The position numbers and the translations under genes are program-made. The notes under the pieces were generated by a model that was not told where the DNA came from, made no database searches, and worked only from the letters and a program-made list of their open reading frames with translations. Positions 45,172-54,369 of a stretch of 64,000 nucleotides of DNA are shown here, one piece after another. This DNA comes from Microbacterium sp. (GTDB lineage Bacteria > Actinomycetota > Actinomycetes > Actinomycetales > Microbacteriaceae): positions 17,731-81,730 of the forward strand of contig JAEKKN010000037.1 of assembly GCA_019510305.1 (NCBI GenBank), written 5' to 3'. Every line of letters begins with the position of its first letter. Within the stretch, counting starts at the first letter, position 1.

Positions 45172-46140
45172 TCAGCTTGCGTCCGGCATCCGCGCTGATT
45201 CCCATTTACGGAGCTCTTCCGCGATGCGCGGTGACTGCGTGTGGTGCAGATAGTGACCGCCGACGAGAGGGACCACGGTGCCGTCGGCCACGGCTGCGGC
45301 CTGACGATCGTGCAACGCCAGCCAGTCCGGGCTCGCCTCGTCGTCTTCGCGGACGAAGAGCAGCAGCGGCAGATCTTCGGGGAACTCCGTGCCAAGCGCG
45401 CGGGAGAAGTTGATGCGGATGCGCGCCATCTCGTTCAGGTAAGTGGGTGCGAGGGAGTTCCGATTCGCGAGGAGCGCCATCTGGACCTGTGACTCGTGAG
45501 AGAACACGGACTCGTCGTACTCGGCTCTTGCGAAAGCGGCGGCGAGGCGCACCAGGCCCAGATTCTTCGCGGCGCCGAGAAGTCCGGTCGGGAACTGCGT
45601 ATCCATGTGGGGCTGGCCGGGCACGCTCGAATCGATCCCGACGAATGCGGAGACCTCGTCGGGGAAGCGCTCAGCGAACTCGATCGCATACAGCCCGGCG
45701 ATGGAATGTCCCATCAGCGTATAGCGCTCGATGTCGAGTTGTGCGAGCGCGGCATGCACCTCGGTGACGATGTTCTCGGTCGTGCGCTCCCGATCGGTGC
45801 CGTCGCTGAGCCCGTAGCCGAAGGGCTCGACGACGATGACCCGATGATCCTCGCTGAGTTCGGCGACGAGCGGAGCGAAGTCGAGGGCGGGTGAGGCAGT
45901 CCCGAATCCGGGCAGGAGCACGACGTCCTGCGGCCCATCCCCGGTGATGACGACGTTCATCTCCTGGCCGTTCACCGAGATCAGCTGTCCGTAACCGTCG
46001 ATCCGCTCCTTCTCGATCCCGGTCGCCACGACATTCACGATCGTGGTGGTCGTGAGACCCACAGCGACCACGGCCATGACAACAGCCACGGCGACGAGCG
46101 CCTTCTTCTTCGCAGATTTCTTCATTTCAGACTTCTTCAT
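45172..46140 (-). CDS. membrane-anchored alpha/beta hydrolase
   Basis: 322 aa. A Lys-rich N-terminus (MKKSEMKKSAKKK) and one membrane segment at about 15-37 suggest a signal anchor. The hydrolase domain has LLPGFGTAS (oxyanion), VEPFGYGLSDG, LMGHSIAGLYAI (nucleophile Ser) and PLVGGHYLHHT (His). The substrate is unknown; this proline-iminopeptidase-like group includes many esterases. It diverges from the sensor kinase at 46307. The frame continues upstream past 46140 but only in the kinase gene's shadow. Confidence 0.82.
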   Translation of the reverse strand: MKKSEMKKSAKKKALVAVAVVMAVVAVGLTTTTIVNVVATGIEKERIDGYGQLISVNGQEMNVVITGDGPQDVVLLPGFGTASPALDFAPLVAELSEDHRVIVVEPFGYGLSDGTDRERTTENIVTEVHAALAQLDIERYTLMGHSIAGLYAIEFAERFPDEVSAFVGIDSSVPGQPHMDTQFPTGLLGAAKNLGLVRLAAAFARAEYDESVFSHESQVQMALLANRNSLAPTYLNEMARIRINFSRALGTEFPEDLPLLLFVREDDEASPDWLALHDRQAAAVADGTVVPLVGGHYLHHTQSPRIAEELRKWESARMPDAS

Positions 46141-46306
46141 CTCAGACCTGTCCCGGCACACGAACTGCGCACCGTCGTTCCAGCGTGCGCTGGCTGCGGG
46201 GATGTCGCATCGCCCTCCGGTGGACATCGGTGTACCGCGTTCGCGGTACGGGAAAGTCATCCTGCAGGTGGAATCGCCGTGCTGTCGACCGGGGAATACT
46301 GGAGGG

Positions 46307-47455
46307 ATGCCGCCTCGCCTCCGCTCCGGACCCGTCGGGCGCGTGACCGATCTGATCACGGTCGGGGTCATCGTCTTGTTCGTCGTGCTGCCGTACCCGG
46401 AAGCGGTGTTCCGCACCGCCGCTCCGCTGTTGCCGGTCGCCCTGCTTCCGGCCATCGCGATACTCTTCCGGCACGGCTGGCCCCTGACCGTCCTCGCGCT
46501 GAGCCTGACATGCGCCATCATCCTCTCGTTCACGGGCCAGGTATCGCCGAGTTCGCTCATCGCCGTGGCCGTCAGCGCCTTCGCGGTCGCCGATCTGCGC
46601 GGCCGGATAGCGGGCGTCATCGCGGTGTCGACCGCGGCGGGTGCGGTCTTCCTCTCCAGCGCCGCTCCGCTGGGCGGTGACTTCTTCGATGCGCGCACCC
46701 TCCAGTTCGTCTTCGTCATCGCCCTGGCGGGCGCGCTGGGCGATGCGACCCGTTCCCGACGCGAGTTCGCGCAGGCGATGACGGAGCGCGCGGAGCGTGC
46801 CGAACGCGGACGTGACGACGAGGCTCGGCGCCGTGTGGCCGAGGAGCGTGTGCGCATCGCACGCGATCTGCACGACGTGGTGGCTCATCAGATTTCTGTG
46901 ATCAGCTTGAGCGCCGGGGTGGCGAGCTCGGCTCTCGACGCTCGACCGGAGCGCGCCCGAGAGGCGCTGGCGACGATTCGGAGTGCTTCGCGCACCGTGC
47001 TCGCCGACATCGGCGGACTGATGGCTCTCCTGCGGTCGGATGACCGCGGCGATGCCAGCGATCTGCATCCGCAGACGGGTCTCGCGGGAACAGCCGATCT
47101 GATCGCGCAGTTCGCTGATGCCGGGATGCCTGTAGAACTGCACGACGAGTCCGGCGGAGCGCTCGTCTCACCTGCGAGCGACCACGTCGCCTATCTCGCA
47201 CTGCGAGAGGGCTTGACGAACGCCCACAAGCACGGCGACGGCGCAGCGGTCGTCGTGCGGTTGAAACGTCAAGACGGCGCACTCCACCTCGAGATCCGCA
47301 ATGGTCTGGGACACCGTGGCGCCTCCACCGCAGGCGGGCATGGACTGCTGGGTCTCAGGGAGCGGGTGGCCGCCGTGCGGGGCGATGTGCGCGCGGAGCG
47401 CGCGGATGACGGGTTCCTGCTCACGGTGCGACTTCCCGTGGCAGGGGCGGCATGA
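46307..47455 (+). CDS. two-component sensor histidine kinase (NarL/LuxR-partner type)
   Basis: 382 aa. Four or five membrane segments in residues 12-150, then HisKA_3 with RIARDLHDVVAHQISVIS (phospho-His189) and an HATPase domain with LREGLTNAHKHG (N box) and GHGLLGLRERVAAVRG (G box). There is no large extracellular loop, so the signal is probably membrane-borne (DesK-like arrangement). ATG 46307 sits 6 nt after AATACT, a likely -10. Its last four bases overlap the response regulator start. Confidence 0.92.
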   Translation: MPPRLRSGPVGRVTDLITVGVIVLFVVLPYPEAVFRTAAPLLPVALLPAIAILFRHGWPLTVLALSLTCAIILSFTGQVSPSSLIAVAVSAFAVADLRGRIAGVIAVSTAAGAVFLSSAAPLGGDFFDARTLQFVFVIALAGALGDATRSRREFAQAMTERAERAERGRDDEARRRVAEERVRIARDLHDVVAHQISVISLSAGVASSALDARPERAREALATIRSASRTVLADIGGLMALLRSDDRGDASDLHPQTGLAGTADLIAQFADAGMPVELHDESGGALVSPASDHVAYLALREGLTNAHKHGDGAAVVVRLKRQDGALHLEIRNGLGHRGASTAGGHGLLGLRERVAAVRGDVRAERADDGFLLTVRLPVAGAA

Positions 47456-48129
47456 TCTCCGTTGTCGTCGCCGACGACCAGCCGCTCATCAGGCAGGCCG
47501 TCCGCGACATTCTCGGCGACAGCGGCATCCGGGTCGTCGGCGAGGCCGCAACCGGCAGGGAAGCGGTCCGCGCGGTCGAGCGCGATGCTCCGGATGTCGT
47601 GCTGATGGACATCCGGATGCCGGATCTCGACGGCATCGCCGCCACGGCGGAGATCTGCGCGAGCCACGACGGGGCGCACACTCGGGTGCTGATCCTCACG
47701 ACCTTCGAAGAGGACGAGTACGTCGTGGCGGCGCTCCGTGCGGGGGCGAGCGGCTTCGTCGGGAAAGGCGCCGAACCGGAGGACATCGTGCGTGCGGTCC
47801 GCACCATCCATCGGGGTGAGGCGCTGCTTTCATCCACGGCCACGCGCGCCCTCATCGAGCGATCGCTGCACAGGAGCGACGTACCTCCGGCGACGTGGGG
47901 AAAGGAGCGCCTTGCGGCCCTCACCGTGCGCGAGCGCGAGGTTCTCCTGCTCGTCGCCGGGGGACGGACGAATCAGGAGATCGCCGATGTGCTGACGATC
48001 TCGCCTCACACCGCGAAGACCCATGTGAACCGGATCATGACGAAGAGCGATGCTCGTGATCGAGCCCAGCTCGTCATCCTCGCCTACGAGTCCGGTCTCC
48101 TCACGCCTGGCGACGGATCAGCTGCCTGA
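47452..48129 (+). CDS. LuxR/NarL-family response regulator
   Basis: 225 aa. Receiver domain with VVVADDQPLIRQ and phospho-acceptor Asp53 in LMDIRMPDLDG; the C-terminal LuxR helix-turn-helix reads LTVREREVLLLVAGGRTNQEIADVLTISPHTAKTHVNRIM. It overlaps the kinase gene (ATGA) and is its cognate partner. The target is unknown; the divergent hydrolase and the convergent surface protein are candidates by position only. Confidence 0.94.
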   Translation: MISVVVADDQPLIRQAVRDILGDSGIRVVGEAATGREAVRAVERDAPDVVLMDIRMPDLDGIAATAEICASHDGAHTRVLILTTFEEDEYVVAALRAGASGFVGKGAEPEDIVRAVRTIHRGEALLSSTATRALIERSLHRSDVPPATWGKERLAALTVREREVLLLVAGGRTNQEIADVLTISPHTAKTHVNRIMTKSDARDRAQLVILAYESGLLTPGDGSAA

Positions 48130-48192
48130 TACCCGTGCAGGGGACGTCACGACCGATTCGAGGAGGTCATGCGCGGCTGACCACCGCACTGT

Positions 48193-49854
48193 TCACCGCT
48201 TCGACCGCATGCGCGCGCCGAGGAGCACGGCTCCGACTCCGACGAAGAGCAGGACTCCCGCGGTGCCGATCGCAGCGGTCGGGACGTCCGCACCCGTGGT
48301 CGCGAGAGCTCCTCTCACGACCGTGCCCGGGGGAGTCGCGGTGACGGTGGTCATCGGTCGCGGGGCTATGGCGATCTCGGCGTCCGCGATCTCCGCTTCG
48401 ACCGTGATCTCCGCGTTTCTGGGTACGGTGCCCAGCACGGTCCCGTGCCAGGTGATCGACCCGCGGTGCGGCCCGGTGGACGTCGCGCCGTAGACGTAGG
48501 TGAAGGTCACCGTGGCGCCGGGCAAGACCGCGCCCTTCCACTCCACCCCGCTCGGGATCGTCGTGGCCGATCCGGCGTCGGCCGCAGCGTGTGACAGCTC
48601 CACATCAGCATGCGAGGTAGAGAGCACATCGGCGGCGCGTACGTCGAGTACCGCGTTGCCGGTGTTGGTCACGGTGACGGTCACGAGCCCACTCGCCTCG
48701 CCATCTGTCGCCAGGTCTGGCGTGATGGTTCGGCTCGCAGAGAGAGCCGGGATGAGCCTGGTCGCCGACACGGCGCCGCCGGAACTGGCGAAGAAGGCGA
48801 GAGTCGACGGGCCCCCGACGCCGTCGCCGCCGTTCTCGTGCCCAGAGAGGGGACCGGTCACGATCCGGGTTCCCGCGCCGAAGACCTCGCGTGCAGGGGT
48901 CGGGAGAGCAGGGCTCGACGCCTCGAAGAACGCAGCTCCTGTGGAGACGAGGTCGTAGGCCTGCTCCACGACGATGTACCCATCCGGCGGATCCGGGACA
49001 GTGATGCCGAACACCCGTCCGCCGTCGTGGGACTCCTGCTCATCCAGGGTGTACTCGACGCCGGGTCGCCATGCGGCGGACTGATCGGTGAATCCGGCGA
49101 GCGACGACGGAAGCTCCTCGACGCCGAAGATCCGAGTGGCGCCCGTGACCGGTTCAAGGGTGCCGTTCCAGGTGTCGACGCCGCCCACACCGATCCATTG
49201 ACCGCCGTCGGCGTGGAAGTCGGGTACAGCAGGCACGACGGAGCGCGCGAGGAAACGCAGAGAACCGGACGGGCTCGGCGACCACGTGCCGACAGTCCCC
49301 GAGGAGTTCCAGGGGATGGCCGAATACGAGGCGCTGAGCGGGAACGAGACGCCGGACGACGTCGCTTCGGCGTCGACCAGCGTCTTCCCCGGTCCGACCG
49401 AATCGGCGCTCACGAAGACGCCGAGAGTCGCCCGGAGATCGACGAAGGAAGCGGCGGCGGTCGAGTACGTGATCGTGATCCCGTGGCCGTCGGGCGAGAC
49501 GGCGTACGTCGCGAGCTCCACACCGTCGTCATCGTGCAGTGCTCCCGCTGCGGCCGCTGCGGTGAGATTCGGGGACAGATCGAGGTGCACGGTCCCGCCG
49601 GGCACCGGGGCGGGCTCGGTCAGTTCGACGCGCAGCGCCCACGTCGGATAGGCGGTCGACGGCCACGATGCCTCCCCGGGGAAATACGGCTCGAGAGACA
49701 CCTCAGTGATCGGCGATCCCGTCACTGCGGAAAGCGCAGATGGCTCAGACGCGGATGCCGTCTGCACGAGCGTCGTGAACGGTGCGCAAGCGAGAAGGAG
49801 GACTCCGCTCATCGCGATCGCGAGGCGGGGAAGCGTGAAGCGCATACGAGCCAT
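48193..49854 (-). CDS. secreted surface protein with sortase E-type LATTG sorting signal
   Basis: 553 aa. Signal peptide at about 1-36 (basic MARMRFTLPR, hydrophobic core, ASA cleavage region). The middle is rich in Ser, Thr, Gly and Val; near 385-490 there is a DUF11-like beta-sandwich (LVTVTVTNTGNAVLDV, VLPGATVTFTYVYGA). The C-terminus is LATTG (517-521), a hydrophobic stretch and RMRSKR, a sorting signal of the LAxTG type used by actinobacterial class E sortases. It should be covalently anchored to the cell wall. No sortase gene is in the window. The ligand or function is unknown. Confidence 0.8.
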   Translation of the reverse strand: MARMRFTLPRLAIAMSGVLLLACAPFTTLVQTASASEPSALSAVTGSPITEVSLEPYFPGEASWPSTAYPTWALRVELTEPAPVPGGTVHLDLSPNLTAAAAAGALHDDDGVELATYAVSPDGHGITITYSTAAASFVDLRATLGVFVSADSVGPGKTLVDAEATSSGVSFPLSASYSAIPWNSSGTVGTWSPSPSGSLRFLARSVVPAVPDFHADGGQWIGVGGVDTWNGTLEPVTGATRIFGVEELPSSLAGFTDQSAAWRPGVEYTLDEQESHDGGRVFGITVPDPPDGYIVVEQAYDLVSTGAAFFEASSPALPTPAREVFGAGTRIVTGPLSGHENGGDGVGGPSTLAFFASSGGAVSATRLIPALSASRTITPDLATDGEASGLVTVTVTNTGNAVLDVRAADVLSTSHADVELSHAAADAGSATTIPSGVEWKGAVLPGATVTFTYVYGATSTGPHRGSITWHGTVLGTVPRNAEITVEAEIADAEIAIAPRPMTTVTATPPGTVVRGALATTGADVPTAAIGTAGVLLFVGVGAVLLGARMRSKR

Positions 49855-49977
49855 TCCGTGGTGAACGTGCGGGGCGGGTGCACCCGCATTCACCGTATCG
49901 ACTTCGAGCGGCCTACTCGCCACGGTTGACCCCGCGGGGCATCGGCGGAGGTCGGGGTCACCTGGAACACTGATCGC

Positions 49978-50328
49978 ATGACCGTTCTGCGAATCAGCAT
50001 CCTCTTCCTCCTCGCTGCCGTCGCGGAGATCGGTGGTGCATGGCTGGTCTGGCAGGCCGTGAAGGAGAACCGGGGGTGGCTGTTCGCGGTCCTCGGGGTG
50101 ATGGCACTGGGAGCCTACGGATTCATCGCCGCCCTGCAGCCCGACGCCCACTTCGGTCGTGTGCTCGCCTCGTACGGCGGGATCTTCATCGCGGGATCGC
50201 TCGCATGGGGGATCATCGTCGACGGTTTCAAACCCACGACGTGGGACTGGGTGGGGTCGGCCGTCGCTCTCGTCGGAGCCGCGATCGTCATCTTCGCACC
50301 GGCGTCCCAGGCAGATGCCGCGGCCTGA
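49978..50328 (+). CDS. ynfA: YnfA (UPF0060) small membrane protein
   Basis: 116 aa, four membrane helices. [44 protein letters not shown] and [23 protein letters not shown] are the conserved YnfA blocks. YnfA belongs with the small multidrug-resistance-like proteins, and some members export cationic drugs. The gene stands alone, in a divergent arrangement with the surface protein gene. Confidence 0.93.
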   Translation: MTVLRISILFLLAAVAEIGGAWLVWQAVKENRGWLFAVLGVMALGAYGFIAALQPDAHFGRVLASYGGIFIAGSLAWGIIVDGFKPTTWDWVGSAVALVGAAIVIFAPASQADAAA

Positions 50329-50409
50329 AACGACGCTGTCAACCCCCTCGCGCACACGCCGCCGCCACTCCAGCCTGGACGACACGACCGTGCTGCAGAG
50401 GAGGCGGAC

Positions 50410-50592
50410 ATGTCAGACCCCCGTGCGATTCCCGACGACGAGCGTCCGATGGTCCCCGAGGACCTCGTGCCTCGGCAGGAGAGCGACGATCCCGTCGACG
50501 CAGAGCGTGCGGATGCGACGTCCGGTGGCGCCGACAGCGACGACGGTGAGCATGGCGGCGACGACACGATCGACGTCGAGGACCTGCCGTAG
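50410..50592 (+). CDS. small acidic hypothetical protein
   Basis: 60 aa, with a strong ribosome-binding site (agaggaggcg) before ATG 50410. It is Asp/Glu rich, has no Cys or hydrophobic segment, and is probably disordered. The sequence resembles no domain I know. It lies 20 bp before the FUSC gene and may be in its operon. Confidence 0.55.
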   Translation: MSDPRAIPDDERPMVPEDLVPRQESDDPVDAERADATSGGADSDDGEHGGDDTIDVEDLP

Positions 50593-50612
50593 CGGCCCGT
50601 CACCCGAGTCCG

Positions 50613-51671
50613 ATGCGTGAAGCGCTTCGCGGCGAGCGGCTGATCCTCGCCGCCAAGGCCGCGGGTGCGGCATCCCTCGCCTGGCTCCTCGCGCCGTACG
50701 TGCCTTACGCCGACGCCGAGTACTCGTACTACGCACCGCTCGGGGTGCTGGTGAGCATGTACCCGACGGTGGCCGGTTCCGCGCGTGCGGGTGCCCAGTC
50801 GCTGGCCGGACTCGGCATCGGCATCGCTCTGGGCCTCGGGACCCTCGGCCTCGTCTTCGTCGGGTTGCCGGCGGTGATCGCCGTCGCCCTCGTCATCGGA
50901 GCCGGGATCGTCATCAGCGGCATCCGCGCGCTGGGCGCCGGAGGCGACTGGGTGGCGATCGCGGCGCTGTTCGTGCTGCTTCTCGGCGGGCCGCACGCCG
51001 AGGAGTTCTCACTGTCCTATCTGCTCACCATGGCCTTCGGCGTGCTCGTCGGCGTGCTGACGAACGTCCTGGTCGTCCCGCCGCTGTACCTCCGCCGCGC
51101 GTCGGAACGGCTGACGGCGCTCCGCGATGCCGTCTGTGCGGATCTGCGCGACGTCGCGGACGCGCTCGATCGGGGAACGATCGATCCCGGATGGCTCTCC
51201 GACGCGGGCTCGAGGCTCGGCGGCATGCTGAACGACGTGTCGGATGAGGTCCTGCTCGCGGAGGAGAGCAGCAGGGCGAACCCGAGAAGCCGTCGGCGTG
51301 CTGACGAGCGTCGGTTGAACGAGCGACGCATGGCCGCGCTCGAACGTTCGACGAGAGCGGCCACCGAGCTCGCCGACTTGCTGGCGCGCGGCTCGGCCGA
51401 GCATCTCTTCGCCGATGAGCAGACCCGCAGCGAACTCGCCTCGGCCGTCAGGGCCAGCGCCGACCTGGCGGAGTCGCCTGCCGCGGATCCTCGAGCTCAG
51501 GAACGGCTCAGGTCAGCGGTGGGGAAGCTGGACGACGCACTCGCCCAATTGGGGCGCCGCAGTGCGCAGACGGATGAGGCGCCGCACGCCCACGCGTACG
51601 CCTACGCCGCAGCCCTCTGCGTGCGCCGCATCGTCGACGCCTCACGCGACTTCATCGCGGCGACGGCGTGA
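50613..51671 (+). CDS. FUSC/aromatic-acid-exporter-like membrane protein
   Basis: 352 aa. Six hydrophobic segments fall in residues 10-160 (YYAPLGVLVSMYPTVAGSARAG, GLGIGIALGLGTLGLVFVGL), followed by a long charged, helical cytoplasmic domain (about 165-345) with coiled-coil character. This matches FUSC-family proteins related to YccS and aromatic-acid exporters. The substrate is unknown. Confidence 0.82.
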   Translation: MREALRGERLILAAKAAGAASLAWLLAPYVPYADAEYSYYAPLGVLVSMYPTVAGSARAGAQSLAGLGIGIALGLGTLGLVFVGLPAVIAVALVIGAGIVISGIRALGAGGDWVAIAALFVLLLGGPHAEEFSLSYLLTMAFGVLVGVLTNVLVVPPLYLRRASERLTALRDAVCADLRDVADALDRGTIDPGWLSDAGSRLGGMLNDVSDEVLLAEESSRANPRSRRRADERRLNERRMAALERSTRAATELADLLARGSAEHLFADEQTRSELASAVRASADLAESPAADPRAQERLRSAVGKLDDALAQLGRRSAQTDEAPHAHAYAYAAALCVRRIVDASRDFIAATA

Positions 51672-51703
51672 ACGTGCCGGAGTGGACGTGCCGGCGTCGT
51701 GGC

Positions 51704-51733
51704 GCGCGTGAGGCCGGTGCGCGTGAGGCCGGT
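51704..51733 (+). repeat. 15-bp tandem direct repeat upstream of thrS
   Basis: gcgcgtgaggccggt occurs twice in tandem (51704-51718, 51719-51733), followed by a diverged partial third unit (gctcgtcaggc). It lies in the 109-bp gap between the FUSC gene and thrS, just upstream of the thrS -10 candidate. Confidence 0.8.
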
Positions 51734-51747
51734 GCTCGTCAGGCGAG

Positions 51748-51753
51748 TAACCT
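51748..51753 (+). promoter_or_regulatory. -10 candidate TAACCT of thrS
   Basis: TAACCT predicts a transcription start near 51760 and a leader of about 20 nt carrying GGAG (51771-51774) before GTG 51781. No T-box or other long regulatory leader fits in this gap. Confidence 0.4.
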
Positions 51754-51780
51754 GGTGAGGACCCCGAGATGGAGTGCTCA

Positions 51781-53772
51781 GTGCCTGAAAATGCCCAGCC
51801 GAAAGACGGCTTCGCCCTGTTCTCTGACCGATCCGTCGTCGCGATGCGCGTCAACGGCGTCCTCAAGGACCTCGCCGCCACCGTGACCGATGCCGACGAG
51901 GTGGAGCCGGTCACGATCGACAGCCCCGAGGGGCTCGGCATCCTGCGCCACTCCACTGCGCACGTGCTCGCGCAGGCGGTGCAGCGGATCAACCCGCAGG
52001 CGAACCTCGGAATCGGCCCGCCCATCACCGACGGCTTCTACTACGACTTCGGCGTCGAGCAGCCGTTCACGCCCGAGGATCTCAAGGCGATCACCAAGGA
52101 GATGCAGCGGATCGTCCGCGAGGGACAGCGCTTCGTGCGCCGTGTCGTGACCGACGACGAAGCACGCGCCGAGCTCGTGGACGAGCCGTTCAAGCTCGAG
52201 CTCATCGGACTCAAGGGCGCGAACGCGGATGCCGCAGAGGGCGCCTCGGTCGAGGTCGGTGAGGGCGAGCTCACGATCTATGAAAACACCACGCGCGACG
52301 GCGAGGTCGTCTGGAAGGATCTCTGCCGCGGCCCGCACCTGCCGAACACGCGCATGATCGGCAACGGCTGGGACCTCACCCGCATTGCCGCGGCGTACTG
52401 GCGCGGCAGTGAGAAGAACCCGCAGCTGCAGCGCATCTACGGCACGGCGTGGCCGTCCAAGGACGAGCTGCGCGCATACCAGGAGCGCATCGCGGAGGCG
52501 GAGCGCCGCGACCACCGCAAGCTCGGCGCCGAGATGGACTTGTTCTCCTTCCCCGACGAGATCGGCTCCGGTCTCGCGGTGTTCCACCCCAAGGGCGGCA
52601 TCATCCGCTACGAGATCGAGGAGAATCTGCGCAAGCACCTGCTGCGCAACGGATACGACCTGGTGAACTCCCCGCACATCACGAAGAAGGACCTCTTCAT
52701 GACGTCGGGACACCTGCAGACCTACGCCGACGGCATGTTCCCGCCGATGCACCTCGACGAGATCGTCGACGACGAGGGGAACGTCACCCGTCAGGGCCAG
52801 GACTACTACCTGAAGCCCATGAACTGCCCGTTCCACAACCTGATCTTCCGGTCGCGAGGTCGTTCCTACCGCGAGCTGCCCCTGCGTCTCGCGGAATTCG
52901 GCACCGTCTACCGCTACGAGAAGAGCGGCACGCTCTCGGGCCTGACCCGCGTGCGCGGACTGACGCAGGATGACGCGCACATCTACGTGGCTCAGGATCA
53001 GGTGAAGGAGGAACTCACCACCAACCTGAACCTCGTCCTGGATCTCCTCCGCGACTACGGTCTCAACGACTTCTACCTCGAACTGTCGACGAACGAGGAG
53101 GGCAACCCGAAGTTCCTCGGCGAGCCCGAGCAGTGGACGACAGCGATCGAGACGCTGCGCGAGGTCGCGGTCGAATCCGGGCTCGAACTCGTCGCCGACC
53201 CGGGCGGAGCGGCCTTCTACGGTCCGAAGATCTCGGTGCAGGCGCGCGATGCGATCGGACGCACCTGGCAGATGTCGACGATCCAGTTGGACTTCAACCA
53301 GCCGGATCGCTTCGAGCTGGAGTACACGGGTCCCGACGGGCAGAAGCATCGTCCGGTGATGATCCACCGCGCGCTGCTCGGCTCCGTCGAGCGCTTCTTC
53401 GCGATCCTGCTCGAGCACTACGCGGGCGACTTCCCGCTGTGGCTGGCTCCGAGCCAGGTCGTCGGCGTGCCGGTGGCAGAGCAGTACGGCGAGTACCTCG
53501 ACGATGTGATCGGCCAGCTCCGCGCGGCAGGTGTGCGCGCAGACGTCGATCACTCGGACGACCGCATGCAGAAGAAGATCCGCAACCACACCACGGCGAA
53601 GGTCCCTGTGATCCTCATCGTCGGTGAGCAGGATCGTGCGGCAGGCACGGTGTCGTTCCGCTTCCGTGACGGAACGCAGGAGAACGGCGTGCCGGTGGCG
53701 AATGCCGTGCGCCGGATCGCCGCGGCGATCGCCTCGCACGCGCTGGTGCTGAAAGCAGGGGACCTGGCGTGA
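51781..53772 (+). CDS. thrS: threonyl-tRNA synthetase
   Basis: 663 aa from GTG 51781. TGS domain at about 10-65, editing domain with [12 protein letters not shown] (HxxxH zinc-like editing site), class II core with [31 protein letters not shown] (zinc Cys and motif 2 region) and the anticodon-binding domain from about 555 ([16 protein letters not shown]). It charges tRNA-Thr. An in-frame ATG at 51769 would add four residues but would put GGAG inside the gene. The stop overlaps the HIT gene start, an arrangement conserved in actinobacteria. Confidence 0.96.
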   Translation: MPENAQPKDGFALFSDRSVVAMRVNGVLKDLAATVTDADEVEPVTIDSPEGLGILRHSTAHVLAQAVQRINPQANLGIGPPITDGFYYDFGVEQPFTPEDLKAITKEMQRIVREGQRFVRRVVTDDEARAELVDEPFKLELIGLKGANADAAEGASVEVGEGELTIYENTTRDGEVVWKDLCRGPHLPNTRMIGNGWDLTRIAAAYWRGSEKNPQLQRIYGTAWPSKDELRAYQERIAEAERRDHRKLGAEMDLFSFPDEIGSGLAVFHPKGGIIRYEIEENLRKHLLRNGYDLVNSPHITKKDLFMTSGHLQTYADGMFPPMHLDEIVDDEGNVTRQGQDYYLKPMNCPFHNLIFRSRGRSYRELPLRLAEFGTVYRYEKSGTLSGLTRVRGLTQDDAHIYVAQDQVKEELTTNLNLVLDLLRDYGLNDFYLELSTNEEGNPKFLGEPEQWTTAIETLREVAVESGLELVADPGGAAFYGPKISVQARDAIGRTWQMSTIQLDFNQPDRFELEYTGPDGQKHRPVMIHRALLGSVERFFAILLEHYAGDFPLWLAPSQVVGVPVAEQYGEYLDDVIGQLRAAGVRADVDHSDDRMQKKIRNHTTAKVPVILIVGEQDRAAGTVSFRFRDGTQENGVPVANAVRRIAAAIASHALVLKAGDLA

Positions 53773-54323
53773 CCTCAGGTCATGAGGAGTTGGAGGACGC
53801 CGGCCGTCTGGTCGGCGTCCCCGACGAGTTCCAGCGGCTGTGGACCCCGCACCGGATGGCGTACATCCAGGCGGGGCCCGAGCCGCTGCGCGAGGAGTGC
53901 CCGTTCTGCGAGGCGCCGAAGTTCCCCGACGCCGAGCGGCTGATCGTCGCGCGAGGCGAGACCGCGTACGTGCTGTTGAACCTGTTCCCGTACAACTCGG
54001 GACACATGCTCGTGTGCCCCTATCGGCACATCGCGACCTACGATCAGGCGACGGCCGAGGAGGTCGCCGAGATCGGCACCCTCACGCAGACCGCCATGCG
54101 CGTGCTCAGAGAGGTCTCGCGCTGCGACGGCTTCAACCTCGGGATGAACCAGGGTGCGGTCGCCGGCGCCGGCGTCGATGCCCACCTGCACCAGCATGTG
54201 GTGCCTCGATGGACGTCGGACGCCAACTTCTTCCCGATCATCGCGAAGACCAAGGCGCTGCCGCAGCTGCTCGGCGAGGTACGCGAGGCCGTCGCGCACG
54301 CGTGGCCGATCACCGGTCGTTGA
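53769..54323 (+). CDS. HIT domain protein (probable diadenosine tetraphosphate phosphorylase)
   Basis: 184 aa. CPFCEAPK with a CxxC pair, [46 protein letters not shown] with the HIT catalytic triad. Its mycobacterial orthologue, next to thrS, is an Ap4A phosphorylase, and the thrS-HIT pairing is kept here. Class I tRNA synthetases and ThrS can make Ap4A, which fits the coupling. GTG start overlapping the thrS stop (GTGA). Confidence 0.92.
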   Translation: MTSGHEELEDAGRLVGVPDEFQRLWTPHRMAYIQAGPEPLREECPFCEAPKFPDAERLIVARGETAYVLLNLFPYNSGHMLVCPYRHIATYDQATAEEVAEIGTLTQTAMRVLREVSRCDGFNLGMNQGAVAGAGVDAHLHQHVVPRWTSDANFFPIIAKTKALPQLLGEVREAVAHAWPITGR

Positions 54324-54364
54324 GCGAGCGCCAGTCTGGTCGCTTCGCTCCTCGCTCAACGACC
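54315..54364. repeat. 14-bp inverted repeat, REP-like palindromic element and probable terminator
   Basis: ggtcgttgagcgag (54315-54328) and ctcgctcaacgacc (54351-54364) are exact reverse complements around a 22-nt loop. The left arm includes the stop codon of the HIT gene. The sequence matches a palindromic unit that I recall as dispersed in many Microbacteriaceae genomes; here it ends two convergent genes. Confidence 0.65.
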
Positions 54365-54369
54365 AGCGT

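Noticed and set aside
51672-51780. T-box or other leader control of thrS.
   Set aside because: The gap is only 109 bp, with a -10 candidate close to the start and no room for a T-box.
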